Positions 56,445 through 64,000 of a stretch of DNA of 64,000 bases are shown piece after piece; positions within the stretch are counted from its first letter, which is position 1; the number at the start of each line of letters is the position of its first letter. The notes below the pieces were generated by a model, which worked only from the letters and a program-made list of their open reading frames with translations, was not told where the DNA came from and made no database searches. Source of the DNA: Rhizophagus irregularis (Eukaryota; Glomeromycota; Glomeromycetes; Glomerales; Glomeraceae); NCBI RefSeq assembly GCF_026210795.1, contig NC_089435.1, positions 2,356,001-2,420,000 on the forward strand, read 5' to 3'. A program made the translations under genes and the position numbers.

Positions 56445-59400
56445 ATGGAATGGTACCATGTTTGGAACGCTGAATATATAAACCATAAACAAGAACATGA
56501 CCTAGGAGTGATAGAACCAGAGGAATGTTTAGCATGTGAAATATGTAACCCAATAGAAAGAGAAGTATCAGCGGCATTCAAGAAATTTTGGGATGCTTTG
56601 TTTAAATTCGAGGATACAATACTAATGTACAATAATGTAACACATAAAGAATTATTGAATTTATTAAGTATGGACAATAGAGAAAGGGAGGATACAATAC
56701 ATAAGGGAAAATGTAGGAATATAGTAGATAGAATAATTGAATCAATAAGGTACAGACAACAACCAAAAATGAAGGAAAAAGGATTGAGAATAATAATTGT
56801 AGTAATTGTAAGGGATTGTATTGAAGGAAACTTGGAAAATGAAATATTTGATCGATTAATAGGATGCCCAGAAATAATGAAACATGGATACATTTTAGAA
56901 GATTGGGATGTTGAAAATAGGTTTCAAAAATTTTGGGATTGGTATAACACGATATTGGAAAATGAAATGAAAGCAATACATGTTAAGAAGTTAGCAATGA
57001 AGTTATTCAGGGATCTATTATATGAAGAAACAGAAGATCTGTTGAGGAAAGAAGAGGTAATTGAATTATTACTCCAGATAGAATATCAAAATAGATGTGA
57101 GGTAGACACGCAAGAAGGAGGTGATGCATGGGTAAGATATGTATCAAAAGTAAGACAAAGATTTATTGATACCAAACAATTTACAAGGGAACCTGAGGAC
57201 CCAGAAAGTGCTAGTCCTGAAAGTTATGAATTAGAGGACAGTGATGGTAGTATACATTATGAAATAAAAATAGAGGATGATGTCGAATGGACAGTAGAAT
57301 CATTAAAAAGAAAAATTGAAGAAATGGGTGGAAGGTTCACCGACAAAGATATACAAAGGATGTGGGACCTAAGGATAAGGATAGAATTGATATTAACAGA
57401 GGACTTTTTAGGTACATTTTTCGAATTAATGAGACTAAGTGATGAAAAATTAAAAGATGAAATAAATGAATGGTTAACAAAAGAAACATTAATATGTGGA
57501 AATTGTAGGAATAGAAAGTTACCTGATATGATAGCAGACATTGGACAATGTAAAAATTGTGAACAAAAAGAATTATTAGAATTAAAGGATGACTTAGAAA
57601 AACTAGGATACGAATTAAATGTGTCAGAAATAGAGAGAATAAGAAAATTCAGGATAAGCAATAGTATAATATTAACAACGGAATTTATGGAAAAATATTT
57701 TCAGGAAATTGATACGAATGACAAAGAATTAAGGACAAAATTATATGAATGGATAAATGAAAATACCACATTTTGTGATGAATGTGGAATAAGATGGATG
57801 AACAATAAATTTGACGAAGGAAAAACCAAGTGTAGGGATTGTGAGAATGACGAAAATGAAATTGATATCAGGGTCAAAAGATTAAAACAAATATGTGATG
57901 ATAATAAAATAGAAATAACTGATGGAGAGTTATTAAGGTTAATCAGTATGGGATATACTGATGGAGAAATATTGGATCAAGAATTTATTGAAATATTCCA
58001 AGGAAATAAAAATGATTTGGAGAAAAATTTAAGGCGGATATTAGATAAATTTCTAAAACAGCAAGCTGGAATTGGGGATAGTGAAAGCAGTGGAAATGAA
58101 TCTGATAACGAAAAATCTGATGGATCTGAAAAAGAATCAGATGGATCTGAAAAAAATAGAGAAATTTTAAATCCAAATGATACCGATAGCAATGAAAATT
58201 TTGAAGAACCTTATGAAGAAAACATTATAAATAGACCCGGTTTTGACTCAAGTGAAAGTTCAGAATCAAATTCTGAGGATAAAAGTGAAATATCTGATTA
58301 TAATATAGAAAATTTATTTGAAACACCTTTAACACCACCGATACCACCAATCCCACCAATAGTACCAATAATTATGGGAGCAACAAGAGCTGAAGTAAGG
58401 GAAGATGTTAGAGCGGCTTTACTAGCAACAACAGGACATGATATAGGAGGTAATTGGGCTGGATTAATCGCAGCCAACCCATTAGCAAATGCAATTGAGG
58501 ATGCAGGAAACGCAGCTGGAGGAATAATTAGTTTGCCACACTTTTATGGAAAAGAAGAAGAAGATGTTAATGATTGGGTAAGACAATTTGAAACAGCATT
58601 CACTGCCATAGGAAAAGCAGCAGGAGTAAATGGAGCTAGACAAGCAGCAATGGCAGCTACCTGTTTGAAAGGTGCAGCAGCACAATGGTATAATGAAAAG
58701 AAGGAAGCAAATAATGGACATTTAGTAAATTGGGCAGACAATGATGATGATAATGATTTGAAACATAGAGTTAAACAAAGATTTACCAGAGAGGATGTTA
58801 GAAAAAGGAAAATGTTAGAATTAAGGAAAATAACACAAGGAGTAAATGAAAATGTTGAGGCATATACGATAAGGTTTAGACAAATATTAAGGATAGCTAC
58901 CAGAGGCCATGCATTAGATGATGAATTACAAGTGGATAATTATATCGAAGGATTAACACCAACATTGGGATATCAAGTCAGAAGACAAAACCCAGCAAAT
59001 CTAAATGATGCGGTGAATACAGCAAGAAGAGAGGAGGAAGCTACTAATGAATTAATAAGAAAGACACGTGGTATATCAGTTAGTACCCAAAGAAAAGGAA
59101 TCGATATACAAGATGACAAGCCAAAGAATATATTTGAAAAACCATTGGAGAAAAATTATGAGGATGACCTTGCCGACATGTTTAAAAAATTAGAGGTAAA
59201 ACTAGTAAATCAACTTGGAGGGCAAAAGAGACCACCAAACAATAACAATAGACAAGGACCACCACCTCGAGCATGTTATAATTGTAAACAACCAGGACAT
59301 TATGCAAATGAATGTAGGGTAAATAATGGTCAAAGAAACTATGGAAGACCAAATAATCAAAATTATAATAGAAGATCAAATAACTATAATGGAAGACCAA

Positions 59401-60032
59401 ATAACTATAACAGACCACCAAACCACCAAAACAATAATCGAGGATTCAATGTAGTGGAATATGATAATTATAATGATCAATATGACCAATATGATTATGA
59501 TAGTCAGGATTATCAGGATAATTATGATCAAGGATATAGTTATGACGACCCGTATTATCAAGATAATGATGTAACATTTAACCATGTTGATCAAGACTTT
59601 TATATTGGTGAAAGACAAACGAGAAGTAACATAAAAAATAGGTCAAGTAATCGAGATATAGATATGGAAATTGACCAAGAACAAGCACGAAGAAGGAATA
59701 ATAAATATGCAAGCCAAGAGGAAAGGGCAGCAGCATTACCAAAAAGAGGATTCACTGATGAAAGTCTGAGGAAAGCACAAGAAGCAAGGAGAAATAATAA
59801 TACATGTGGAAATTGTGGACAAAGAGGTCACTATGCAAAACAATGTAAAAATGAACGTGTTGAAGGTATCCATAGGACAAGCGCATTTCAGAGGAACACA
59901 CCAGAATATAACGTATTAGAGGATATGAAAAATACCAGAGCAAATGCAACCTTTTCACAAATTATAAACATAAGTCCAGAGCAAAGAAAAATATATCATG
60001 AAGGAATGAGAAGGTATCCACAAACAGATTGA
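56445..60032 (+). CDS. gag: Gag polyprotein with a ~640-residue zinc-ribbon extension
   Basis: A 1195-residue protein, far longer than usual Ty3 Gags. Residues 1-~230 hold a C-x2-C-x2-C cluster (C28, C31, C34). Residues ~285-560 form three related ~95-residue modules; the first two each end in a pair of C-x2-C motifs (C351/C354 with C369/C372; C444/C447 with C463/C466). The third lacks the Cys pairs. Next come an acidic Ser/Glu/Asp stretch and a Pro-rich hinge. A typical Gag follows from about M644, with the capsid-like L-K-G-A-A-A-Q-W-Y region and two CCHC knuckles (C944: C-Y-N-C; C1121: C-G-N-C), and a Tyr/Asp/Gln-rich spacer between. It assembles the particle and binds the RNA. The extension's job is unknown. 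It ends in TGA followed by CTA. Confidence 0.92.
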   Translation: MEWYHVWNAEYINHKQEHDLGVIEPEECLACEICNPIEREVSAAFKKFWDALFKFEDTILMYNNVTHKELLNLLSMDNREREDTIHKGKCRNIVDRIIESIRYRQQPKMKEKGLRIIIVVIVRDCIEGNLENEIFDRLIGCPEIMKHGYILEDWDVENRFQKFWDWYNTILENEMKAIHVKKLAMKLFRDLLYEETEDLLRKEEVIELLLQIEYQNRCEVDTQEGGDAWVRYVSKVRQRFIDTKQFTREPEDPESASPESYELEDSDGSIHYEIKIEDDVEWTVESLKRKIEEMGGRFTDKDIQRMWDLRIRIELILTEDFLGTFFELMRLSDEKLKDEINEWLTKETLICGNCRNRKLPDMIADIGQCKNCEQKELLELKDDLEKLGYELNVSEIERIRKFRISNSIILTTEFMEKYFQEIDTNDKELRTKLYEWINENTTFCDECGIRWMNNKFDEGKTKCRDCENDENEIDIRVKRLKQICDDNKIEITDGELLRLISMGYTDGEILDQEFIEIFQGNKNDLEKNLRRILDKFLKQQAGIGDSESSGNESDNEKSDGSEKESDGSEKNREILNPNDTDSNENFEEPYEENIINRPGFDSSESSESNSEDKSEISDYNIENLFETPLTPPIPPIPPIVPIIMGATRAEVREDVRAALLATTGHDIGGNWAGLIAANPLANAIEDAGNAAGGIISLPHFYGKEEEDVNDWVRQFETAFTAIGKAAGVNGARQAAMAATCLKGAAAQWYNEKKEANNGHLVNWADNDDDNDLKHRVKQRFTREDVRKRKMLELRKITQGVNENVEAYTIRFRQILRIATRGHALDDELQVDNYIEGLTPTLGYQVRRQNPANLNDAVNTARREEEATNELIRKTRGISVSTQRKGIDIQDDKPKNIFEKPLEKNYEDDLADMFKKLEVKLVNQLGGQKRPPNNNNRQGPPPRACYNCKQPGHYANECRVNNGQRNYGRPNNQNYNRRSNNYNGRPNNYNRPPNHQNNNRGFNVVEYDNYNDQYDQYDYDSQDYQDNYDQGYSYDDPYYQDNDVTFNHVDQDFYIGERQTRSNIKNRSSNRDIDMEIDQEQARRRNNKYASQEERAAALPKRGFTDESLRKAQEARRNNNTCGNCGQRGHYAKQCKNERVEGIHRTSAFQRNTPEYNVLEDMKNTRANATFSQIINISPEQRKIYHEGMRRYPQTD

Positions 60033-60035
60033 CTA
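60030..60035 (+). promoter_or_regulatory. UGA-CUA readthrough context between gag and protease
   Basis: The Gag stop is TGA followed directly by CTA, and the protease ORF lies in the same frame with no other stop between. UGA-CUA is a documented leaky context in fungi and animals. Readthrough would give Gag-Pro without a frameshift. The function here is inferred. Confidence 0.65.
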
Positions 60036-60044
60036 CAAGAATCA

Positions 60045-60572
60045 ATGAACAACATTGAAGCAGAACACTTAACTGCATTAAGGGGTAAATTAATAATAAA
60101 CCAAGAATTAAAGGACGTAATGTTTGATACAGGAGCAGCAGTAAGTGTAATAACTAGTCAGATAATGGATGAAATGGACCTAAAAATTGAGGAACCAAGT
60201 ACAGTAAGATGTGTGATGATAAATGAGGATAAATTAGCATCTAGGGGTACCACGACAATATACATACAATTTGGGGATAAGGAGATACCCATTAAGGTTG
60301 AAGTAATTGATTCAGGAAAAAACGAAATTGTGTTAGGAAATGGAGTATTAGATATGTTTAAGGCGAATATAGATTACACGGATAAAACAATAATAATTAG
60401 AATGAATGATGAAACTATGGATATACCAGTGAAATACACACAAAGGACCATTAAAGGGTTTGAAGAAACATTTGATGAAGAGGAAATATTAGAAGAATTA
60501 TACCAGGATGAATTGTATAACATATATGAAGATGACCATGAAGGTCAGGAAGATGAAAATTTTAAAGTATAA
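60045..60572 (+). CDS. Retroviral-type aspartic protease
   Basis: A 175-residue frame. The active site reads V-M-F-D-T-G-A-A-V-S-V-I-T, the D-T-G-A signature of retropepsins. The flap region and a later I-V-L-G-N-G-V-L-D block (the family's I-L-G-x-D equivalent) follow. It would cleave Gag and Pol after particle assembly, working as a dimer. It is in the same frame as gag, so it is probably made as Gag-Pro by readthrough; the ATG at 60045 would allow separate initiation. The acidic tail (E-D-D-H-E-G-Q-E-D-E) ends at TAA 60570-60572, and RT continues in the -1 frame. Confidence 0.88.
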   Translation: MNNIEAEHLTALRGKLIINQELKDVMFDTGAAVSVITSQIMDEMDLKIEEPSTVRCVMINEDKLASRGTTTIYIQFGDKEIPIKVEVIDSGKNEIVLGNGVLDMFKANIDYTDKTIIIRMNDETMDIPVKYTQRTIKGFEETFDEEEILEELYQDELYNIYEDDHEGQEDENFKV

Positions 60573-62047
60573 GTCTTGGTCAGAATGATACTGAAGAGAC
60601 GATAAAGAAGCACAAAAGTGACCATGAAAAATTTACTGAAAAATTTAAAGTAGGGGACATAACCAATGAACAAAAAGGTAAATTAAAGGTATTAGTAGAA
60701 AAATATAAGGATATATTTGAGTATGATGGTGAAAAATATAATAGGACAAACCTAGTAAAACATGAAATCAGATTAAAAGGGGGTACTGAACCAATAGCCC
60801 AAAAGAGGTACAAAGAAAATGATGAAAAAGGTAAATTCATCAGAAAAGAGGTTGACGAGATGTTAAAATTGGGAAAAATTAGAGAATCCAGAAGTCCATG
60901 GTCTTCACCAGTGACTTTAGCAGGAAAAAAGTCTGGAAATTATAGGTTTTGCATCGACTATAGAAAATTAAATAAAGTTACAATAACAGATGCATATCCA
61001 TTACCAAGGATTGATGAACAATTAGAAAGGATAAGTTCAGGAAGATGGTTTACTAGTCTAGATTTAGCATCAGGGTTTAATCAGATAGAAATGGCTGAGG
61101 AAGATATTGAGAAAACAGCATTTATATGCTCAGCAGGATTATATGAATATAATGTCATGCCATTTGGGTTAACAAATGCGCCTGCAAGTTTTCAAAGGTT
61201 AATGGATAAAGTATTAAAGGAGTACCTAAATGAATTTGTGATAGTATACATTGATGATATAATGATATATTCGGAAAATTTTGAAGACCACCTAAAACAC
61301 ATAAAGTTAGTGTTAGAAAAATTAAAGGAAGCCAGTTTAATACTAAAGTTAAAGAAATGTATATTTGGAAAAACAGAAATAGAATTTTTAGGACATGTAG
61401 TTGGTAAAAATGGATTAAAACCAAGTCCAGGAAAGGTTGAAAAGATACAAAAATTAACAGCACCTATAAATATAAAAGGTGTAAGGTCAATATTGGGGTT
61501 ATGTACGTATTATAGAAAATTTATTAAAGATTTTTCAAAAATAGTAAAACCAATAACATCTTTATTGAGAAAAGATGAAAAGTTTGAATGGGGCATCAAA
61601 CAACATGAAGCATTAGAAATATTAAAAAGGAAATTAACCGAAGAACCGGTGTTAAGACAACCAGATTGGTTAAGGAAATTTATATTAATTACAGATGCTT
61701 CAGGAATAGGATTAGGGGCAGTGTTAGCTCAAAAAGATGATAAAGGTCAAGAATACGTAATAGAATATGCCAGTAAAAGTTTAAACAGGACAGAACAAAG
61801 ATGGCCAATAACCGAACAAGAATGTTATGCAATTGTATGGGGAATACAACATTTCCATAAATACTTGATCAATAGAAAATTTGAGGTAGTAACAGACCAT
61901 GCAGCTTTAAAGGGATTAATGACTGCAAAAGTACCAAAAGGAAAGAGATCAAGATGGGTCATGGAATTGGAACAGTATGATTTTGAAATAACCCATAGAC
62001 CAGGAAAAGAAAATAAAAACGCAGATGCCTTATCAAGAATAATATAA
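60566..62047 (+). CDS. Reverse transcriptase and RNase H
   Basis: The open frame begins just before the protease stop, in the -1 frame, and runs 493 codons. The first ATG is at 60860, but RT-like sequence (L-V-E-K-Y-K-D-I-F; H-E-I-R-L-K-G-G-T-E-P-I) starts well upstream of it, so that ATG is not the natural N-terminus. RT motifs: F-C-I-D-Y-R-K-L-N, F-T-S-L-D-L-A-S-G-F, M-P-F-G-L-T-N-A-P, and the catalytic Y-I-D-D. RNase H: I-T-D-A-S-G-I-G-L-G with later E-Q-E-C-Y-A and the N-A-D-A-L-S-R end. It copies element RNA into DNA in the particle. How ribosomes move from the protease to this frame is not obvious from the sequence. Confidence 0.92.
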   Translation, partial: SISLGQNDTEETIKKHKSDHEKFTEKFKVGDITNEQKGKLKVLVEKYKDIFEYDGEKYNRTNLVKHEIRLKGGTEPIAQKRYKENDEKGKFIRKEVDEMLKLGKIRESRSPWSSPVTLAGKKSGNYRFCIDYRKLNKVTITDAYPLPRIDEQLERISSGRWFTSLDLASGFNQIEMAEEDIEKTAFICSAGLYEYNVMPFGLTNAPASFQRLMDKVLKEYLNEFVIVYIDDIMIYSENFEDHLKHIKLVLEKLKEASLILKLKKCIFGKTEIEFLGHVVGKNGLKPSPGKVEKIQKLTAPINIKGVRSILGLCTYYRKFIKDFSKIVKPITSLLRKDEKFEWGIKQHEALEILKRKLTEEPVLRQPDWLRKFILITDASGIGLGAVLAQKDDKGQEYVIEYASKSLNRTEQRWPITEQECYAIVWGIQHFHKYLINRKFEVVTDHAALKGLMTAKVPKGKRSRWVMELEQYDFEITHRPGKENKNADALSRII

Positions 62048-62083
62048 ATAGATGGGTAAAAGAGTTACTTTTCAAAAATAAAA

Positions 62084-62323
62084 ATGGAACAAGTGGTAAG
62101 AAATACAAATCATAAAATAAAGGATATAATCGAAAATTTAGAAGGTATAACAAAGGAATTAAACAGGATAAATTATAACTATAAATTCAAAGCCAAAAAT
62201 TTTGAAGATAGTGAAGAAAGACCATTAATATTGGAAACTCAAGGGGAAATATTACAAATAGAGGTGATATTAAGTAAAGTAAACAAGCTAAAATTATCAG
62301 AATTATGTAAAAATGGGACCTAA
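62084..62323 (+). CDS. Small helical ORF between RNase H and kinase-integrase
   Basis: 79 codons from ATG 62084, in the same frame as RT but after its stop (36 bases after TAA 62045-62047). The sequence is Asn/Lys/Glu-rich with regular Ile/Leu spacing (H-K-I-K-D-I-I-E-N-L-E-G-I; I-E-V-I-L-S-K-V-N-K-L), suggesting a coiled coil. It overlaps the next ORF by 11 bases (ATG 62313, stop ends 62323), an arrangement that allows reinitiation or a +1 shift. No known domain. It could be a linker segment cut off by a mutation, or a small accessory protein. Confidence 0.5.
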   Translation: MEQVVRNTNHKIKDIIENLEGITKELNRINYNYKFKAKNFEDSEERPLILETQGEILQIEVILSKVNKLKLSELCKNGT

Positions 62324-64000
62324 AATAATAATCATATGTGGAGTTGATGGTACTGGAAAAACATTCATTGTAAATAAACTTATAAAAGAATTTGAAAAAG
62401 TAGGACAAAGTGTGAGGTTTAACACCTTTAAAAGGAAAAGAGAGGACAATGATAAGTATAAATTACCAAAGAAAGGTATAGAATGGGAATTCAGGAAGGA
62501 AGTTGTTGAACAAATCAACAGGAGAATGGAAGAACATGATAATGAGGATTGGTTAATATTAGATAAAAGTCCCTATAGTGAGTACTTTTATCAACAAACA
62601 CCATCATTCGACAGAGGATACATAACAAGATATGAGAACCACCTATTAGAAAAGGAAGTATTTAGGAACAAAAGGATAATTGATGAATCAATAGTGATAT
62701 TTTTAGAAAATGAAAAATGTTGGGAAAATTACAAAGGTAGAGAATATTCGAAAAAGGATCAAGGACATAAAACATCATATCCATTATTAGATGAAGAAAG
62801 ATATATGGAGATGGTGAAATCATTTAAAGAATGTCAAGATATTTACAAAGGAGAAAAATATGCTAATATTAAAATATCAAATAATGACACAGATTGGGAA
62901 AGAGTATATAATAAAATAATAGAATTAGATGGAGATAAACCACCAATAGAGGTTAAAAATGTTGAGATTAAGGATAACATCAGGGTAACTGATGGTAAAA
63001 AGCATATTGAGAAAAATGGTAAAAACATCAGAATAATAGAAGATTTTGAAAAGATGGGAGCACTATATTTAGCTCACAGTCATGAATTATCGGCACATAT
63101 GGGAATCAAAAGTACTTATGATAATTTAAAAGATAAATATTATTGGGAAAATATGCTGAATGACGTTGAAAGATATGTAAGGACATGTGATGAATGTCAA
63201 AGAAGAGGAAAACCACAAGGGAAAAATGAATTACACCCAATTAAAGTAGTAGAACCATGGTATCAAATCGGGATTGACTTTGTTGGACCATTGAACACAA
63301 CAACAAATGGTAATAAATACATCATAGTTGCAATGGATTATTTTACAAAATGGCCAGAAGCCAAAGCAGTAAAAGAAGCAACTGCCAAAGAAGTATCAAA
63401 ATTTATTTATGAAGACATCATTTGTAGACATGGATGTCCAATGAAAATATTGAGTGATAGAGGAAGTCATTTCAATAATGAAATGATTAAGGAATTAATG
63501 GAAAAATTTAAAATTAAATGGAATTTTTCTACAAGTTATCATCCAGAGACAAACGGACTTGTTGAAAGATTCAACCGAACATTAGGTCAAGCATTAGCAA
63601 AATTATCAACCAAAGATGATTGGGATCAAAGGATAGCACCCATATTATTTGCTTACCGAAATAAAAAGCATAGTTCAACGAGAATTCGACCATTTTATTT
63701 AACATACGGAAGAAATGTACGGACAATAATGGATGAAAATATCAAAGAAATTAACCTAAACGATAGAATAGTTGGATTATTAGAAGAACTACCAAAAATC
63801 CGACATGAAGCCAAAGAACAAATACTGAAATCTCAAACAAAACAAAAAGAGTATCATGACAGAAAAATAAGCAAAGAACACACCTTTGGAATTGGAGATA
63901 AAATACTACTCTATGATAAAGCCAAAGCACAACAACTATCGGGAAAATTAGAATCAAAATGGTTGGGACCATTTTACATTCATGAAATACTACCGAATGG
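62313..64000 (+). CDS. P-loop (thymidylate/nucleoside-kinase-like) domain fused to integrase, 3' end beyond window
   Basis: One frame is open for 562 codons from ATG 62313 to the window edge. Residues 1-~205 resemble P-loop nucleoside or thymidylate kinases. They contain I-I-I-I-C-G-V-D-G-T-G-K-T (Walker A, residues 10-17), L-I-L-D-K-S-P-Y-S near 82-89 where thymidylate kinases have a D-R-Y/H-x-x-S block, Y-Q-Q soon after, I-V-I-F-L-E at 127-132, and an Arg/Lys-rich lid-like stretch (G-R-E-Y-S-K-K). After a ~40-residue linker comes integrase: an H-H-C-C zinc domain (H255 or H257, H262; C292, C295), then catalytic D322, D382 and E418 (D,D35E) and the G-P-F motif near 552. The kinase part could phosphorylate nucleotides for reverse transcription. 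Substrate and activity are inferred. A distant P-loop phosphotransferase is the alternative. Confidence 0.85.
   Translation, partial: MGPKIIIICGVDGTGKTFIVNKLIKEFEKVGQSVRFNTFKRKREDNDKYKLPKKGIEWEFRKEVVEQINRRMEEHDNEDWLILDKSPYSEYFYQQTPSFDRGYITRYENHLLEKEVFRNKRIIDESIVIFLENEKCWENYKGREYSKKDQGHKTSYPLLDEERYMEMVKSFKECQDIYKGEKYANIKISNNDTDWERVYNKIIELDGDKPPIEVKNVEIKDNIRVTDGKKHIEKNGKNIRIIEDFEKMGALYLAHSHELSAHMGIKSTYDNLKDKYYWENMLNDVERYVRTCDECQRRGKPQGKNELHPIKVVEPWYQIGIDFVGPLNTTTNGNKYIIVAMDYFTKWPEAKAVKEATAKEVSKFIYEDIICRHGCPMKILSDRGSHFNNEMIKELMEKFKIKWNFSTSYHPETNGLVERFNRTLGQALAKLSTKDDWDQRIAPILFAYRNKKHSSTRIRPFYLTYGRNVRTIMDENIKEINLNDRIVGLLEELPKIRHEAKEQILKSQTKQKEYHDRKISKEHTFGIGDKILLYDKAKAQQLSGKLESKWLGPFYIHEILPN

Larger units (their letters stand above)
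54510..64000 (+). mobile_element. Ty3-type LTR retrotransposon with captured kinase domain (3' end beyond window)
   Basis: Order: 5' LTR, primer-binding site, long leader, gag, protease, reverse transcriptase/RNase H, small ORF, kinase-integrase. Integrase after RT defines the Ty3 (Metaviridae) arrangement. Catalytic residues are present in all enzymes seen. The integrase keeps D, D and E with exactly 35 residues between the last two, so the copy looks young. The long coding frames are intact except for the protease-to-RT frame change. The 3' LTR lies outside, so LTR identity cannot be checked. Confidence 0.93.

Noticed and set aside
56426-60000. Many minus-strand frames under gag and pol
   Set aside because: They mirror a strongly coding plus strand with all expected retroelement motifs. 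Their Leu/Ile/Ser/Phe-rich content is the usual antisense by-product.

Overview
The window looks like nuclear DNA of an early-diverging fungus, most likely an arbuscular mycorrhizal fungus (Glomeromycotina, Rhizophagus-like). This is inference. It rests on the very AT-rich sequence, short 63-90 bp GT..AG introns, a dense load of hAT, Tc1/pogo-like and Ty3-type elements, and gene types I associate with that group: an ion-transport protein with a beta-propeller-like N-terminus, a decayed kinase of an expanded family, and a Kex2-processed repeat precursor. Nothing looks bacterial or organellar. I found no convincing rRNA, tRNA or CRISPR.

Layout. 1-16 is the last codons of a small Gln/Asn-rich gene. 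Its paralogues lie at 9019-9540 (-), 35035-35607 (+), 43989-44525 (+) and 49895-50437 (+), with a ruined copy at 48299. These genes sit in duplicated blocks that carry 1-3 kb of conserved 3' noncoding DNA. Between them are a Tc1/mariner relic (3111-4335) and a complete-looking hAT transposon with 16-bp terminal repeats, a perfect 8-bp target duplication and a nested MITE (11709-14949). Next come a pyrimidine-rich element (15345-16939) and a secreted precursor with six 51-residue repeats (17507-18793, -). An eight-exon ion-transport gene broken by one missing base follows (22827-27072, -). Several MITEs come next, then a higher-order tandem array (32203-34850), a kinase pseudogene (36640-37852, -), an orphan 607-residue ORF (40688-42511, -) and a second tandem array (43040-43770).

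The last 9.5 kb (54510 to the window edge) is one large Ty3-type LTR retrotransposon. In order it has a 5' LTR, primer-binding site, 1.3-kb repeat-bearing leader, oversized Gag, protease, RT/RNase H, a small ORF and an integrase ORF. Two things are unusual. Gag has a ~640-residue N-terminal extension built from repeated zinc-ribbon modules. The integrase is preceded, in one continuous frame, by a ~205-residue P-loop kinase domain resembling thymidylate or nucleoside kinases. Gag and protease share a frame and are separated only by UGA-CUA, a known readthrough context.

For interplay: the retroelement ORFs would be expressed from one RNA by readthrough, frameshift or reinitiation, and the kinase may support dNTP supply for reverse transcription. 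The Gln/Asn-rich genes share a TATA box and a downstream motif, so they are probably co-regulated. Most other content is transposon debris.
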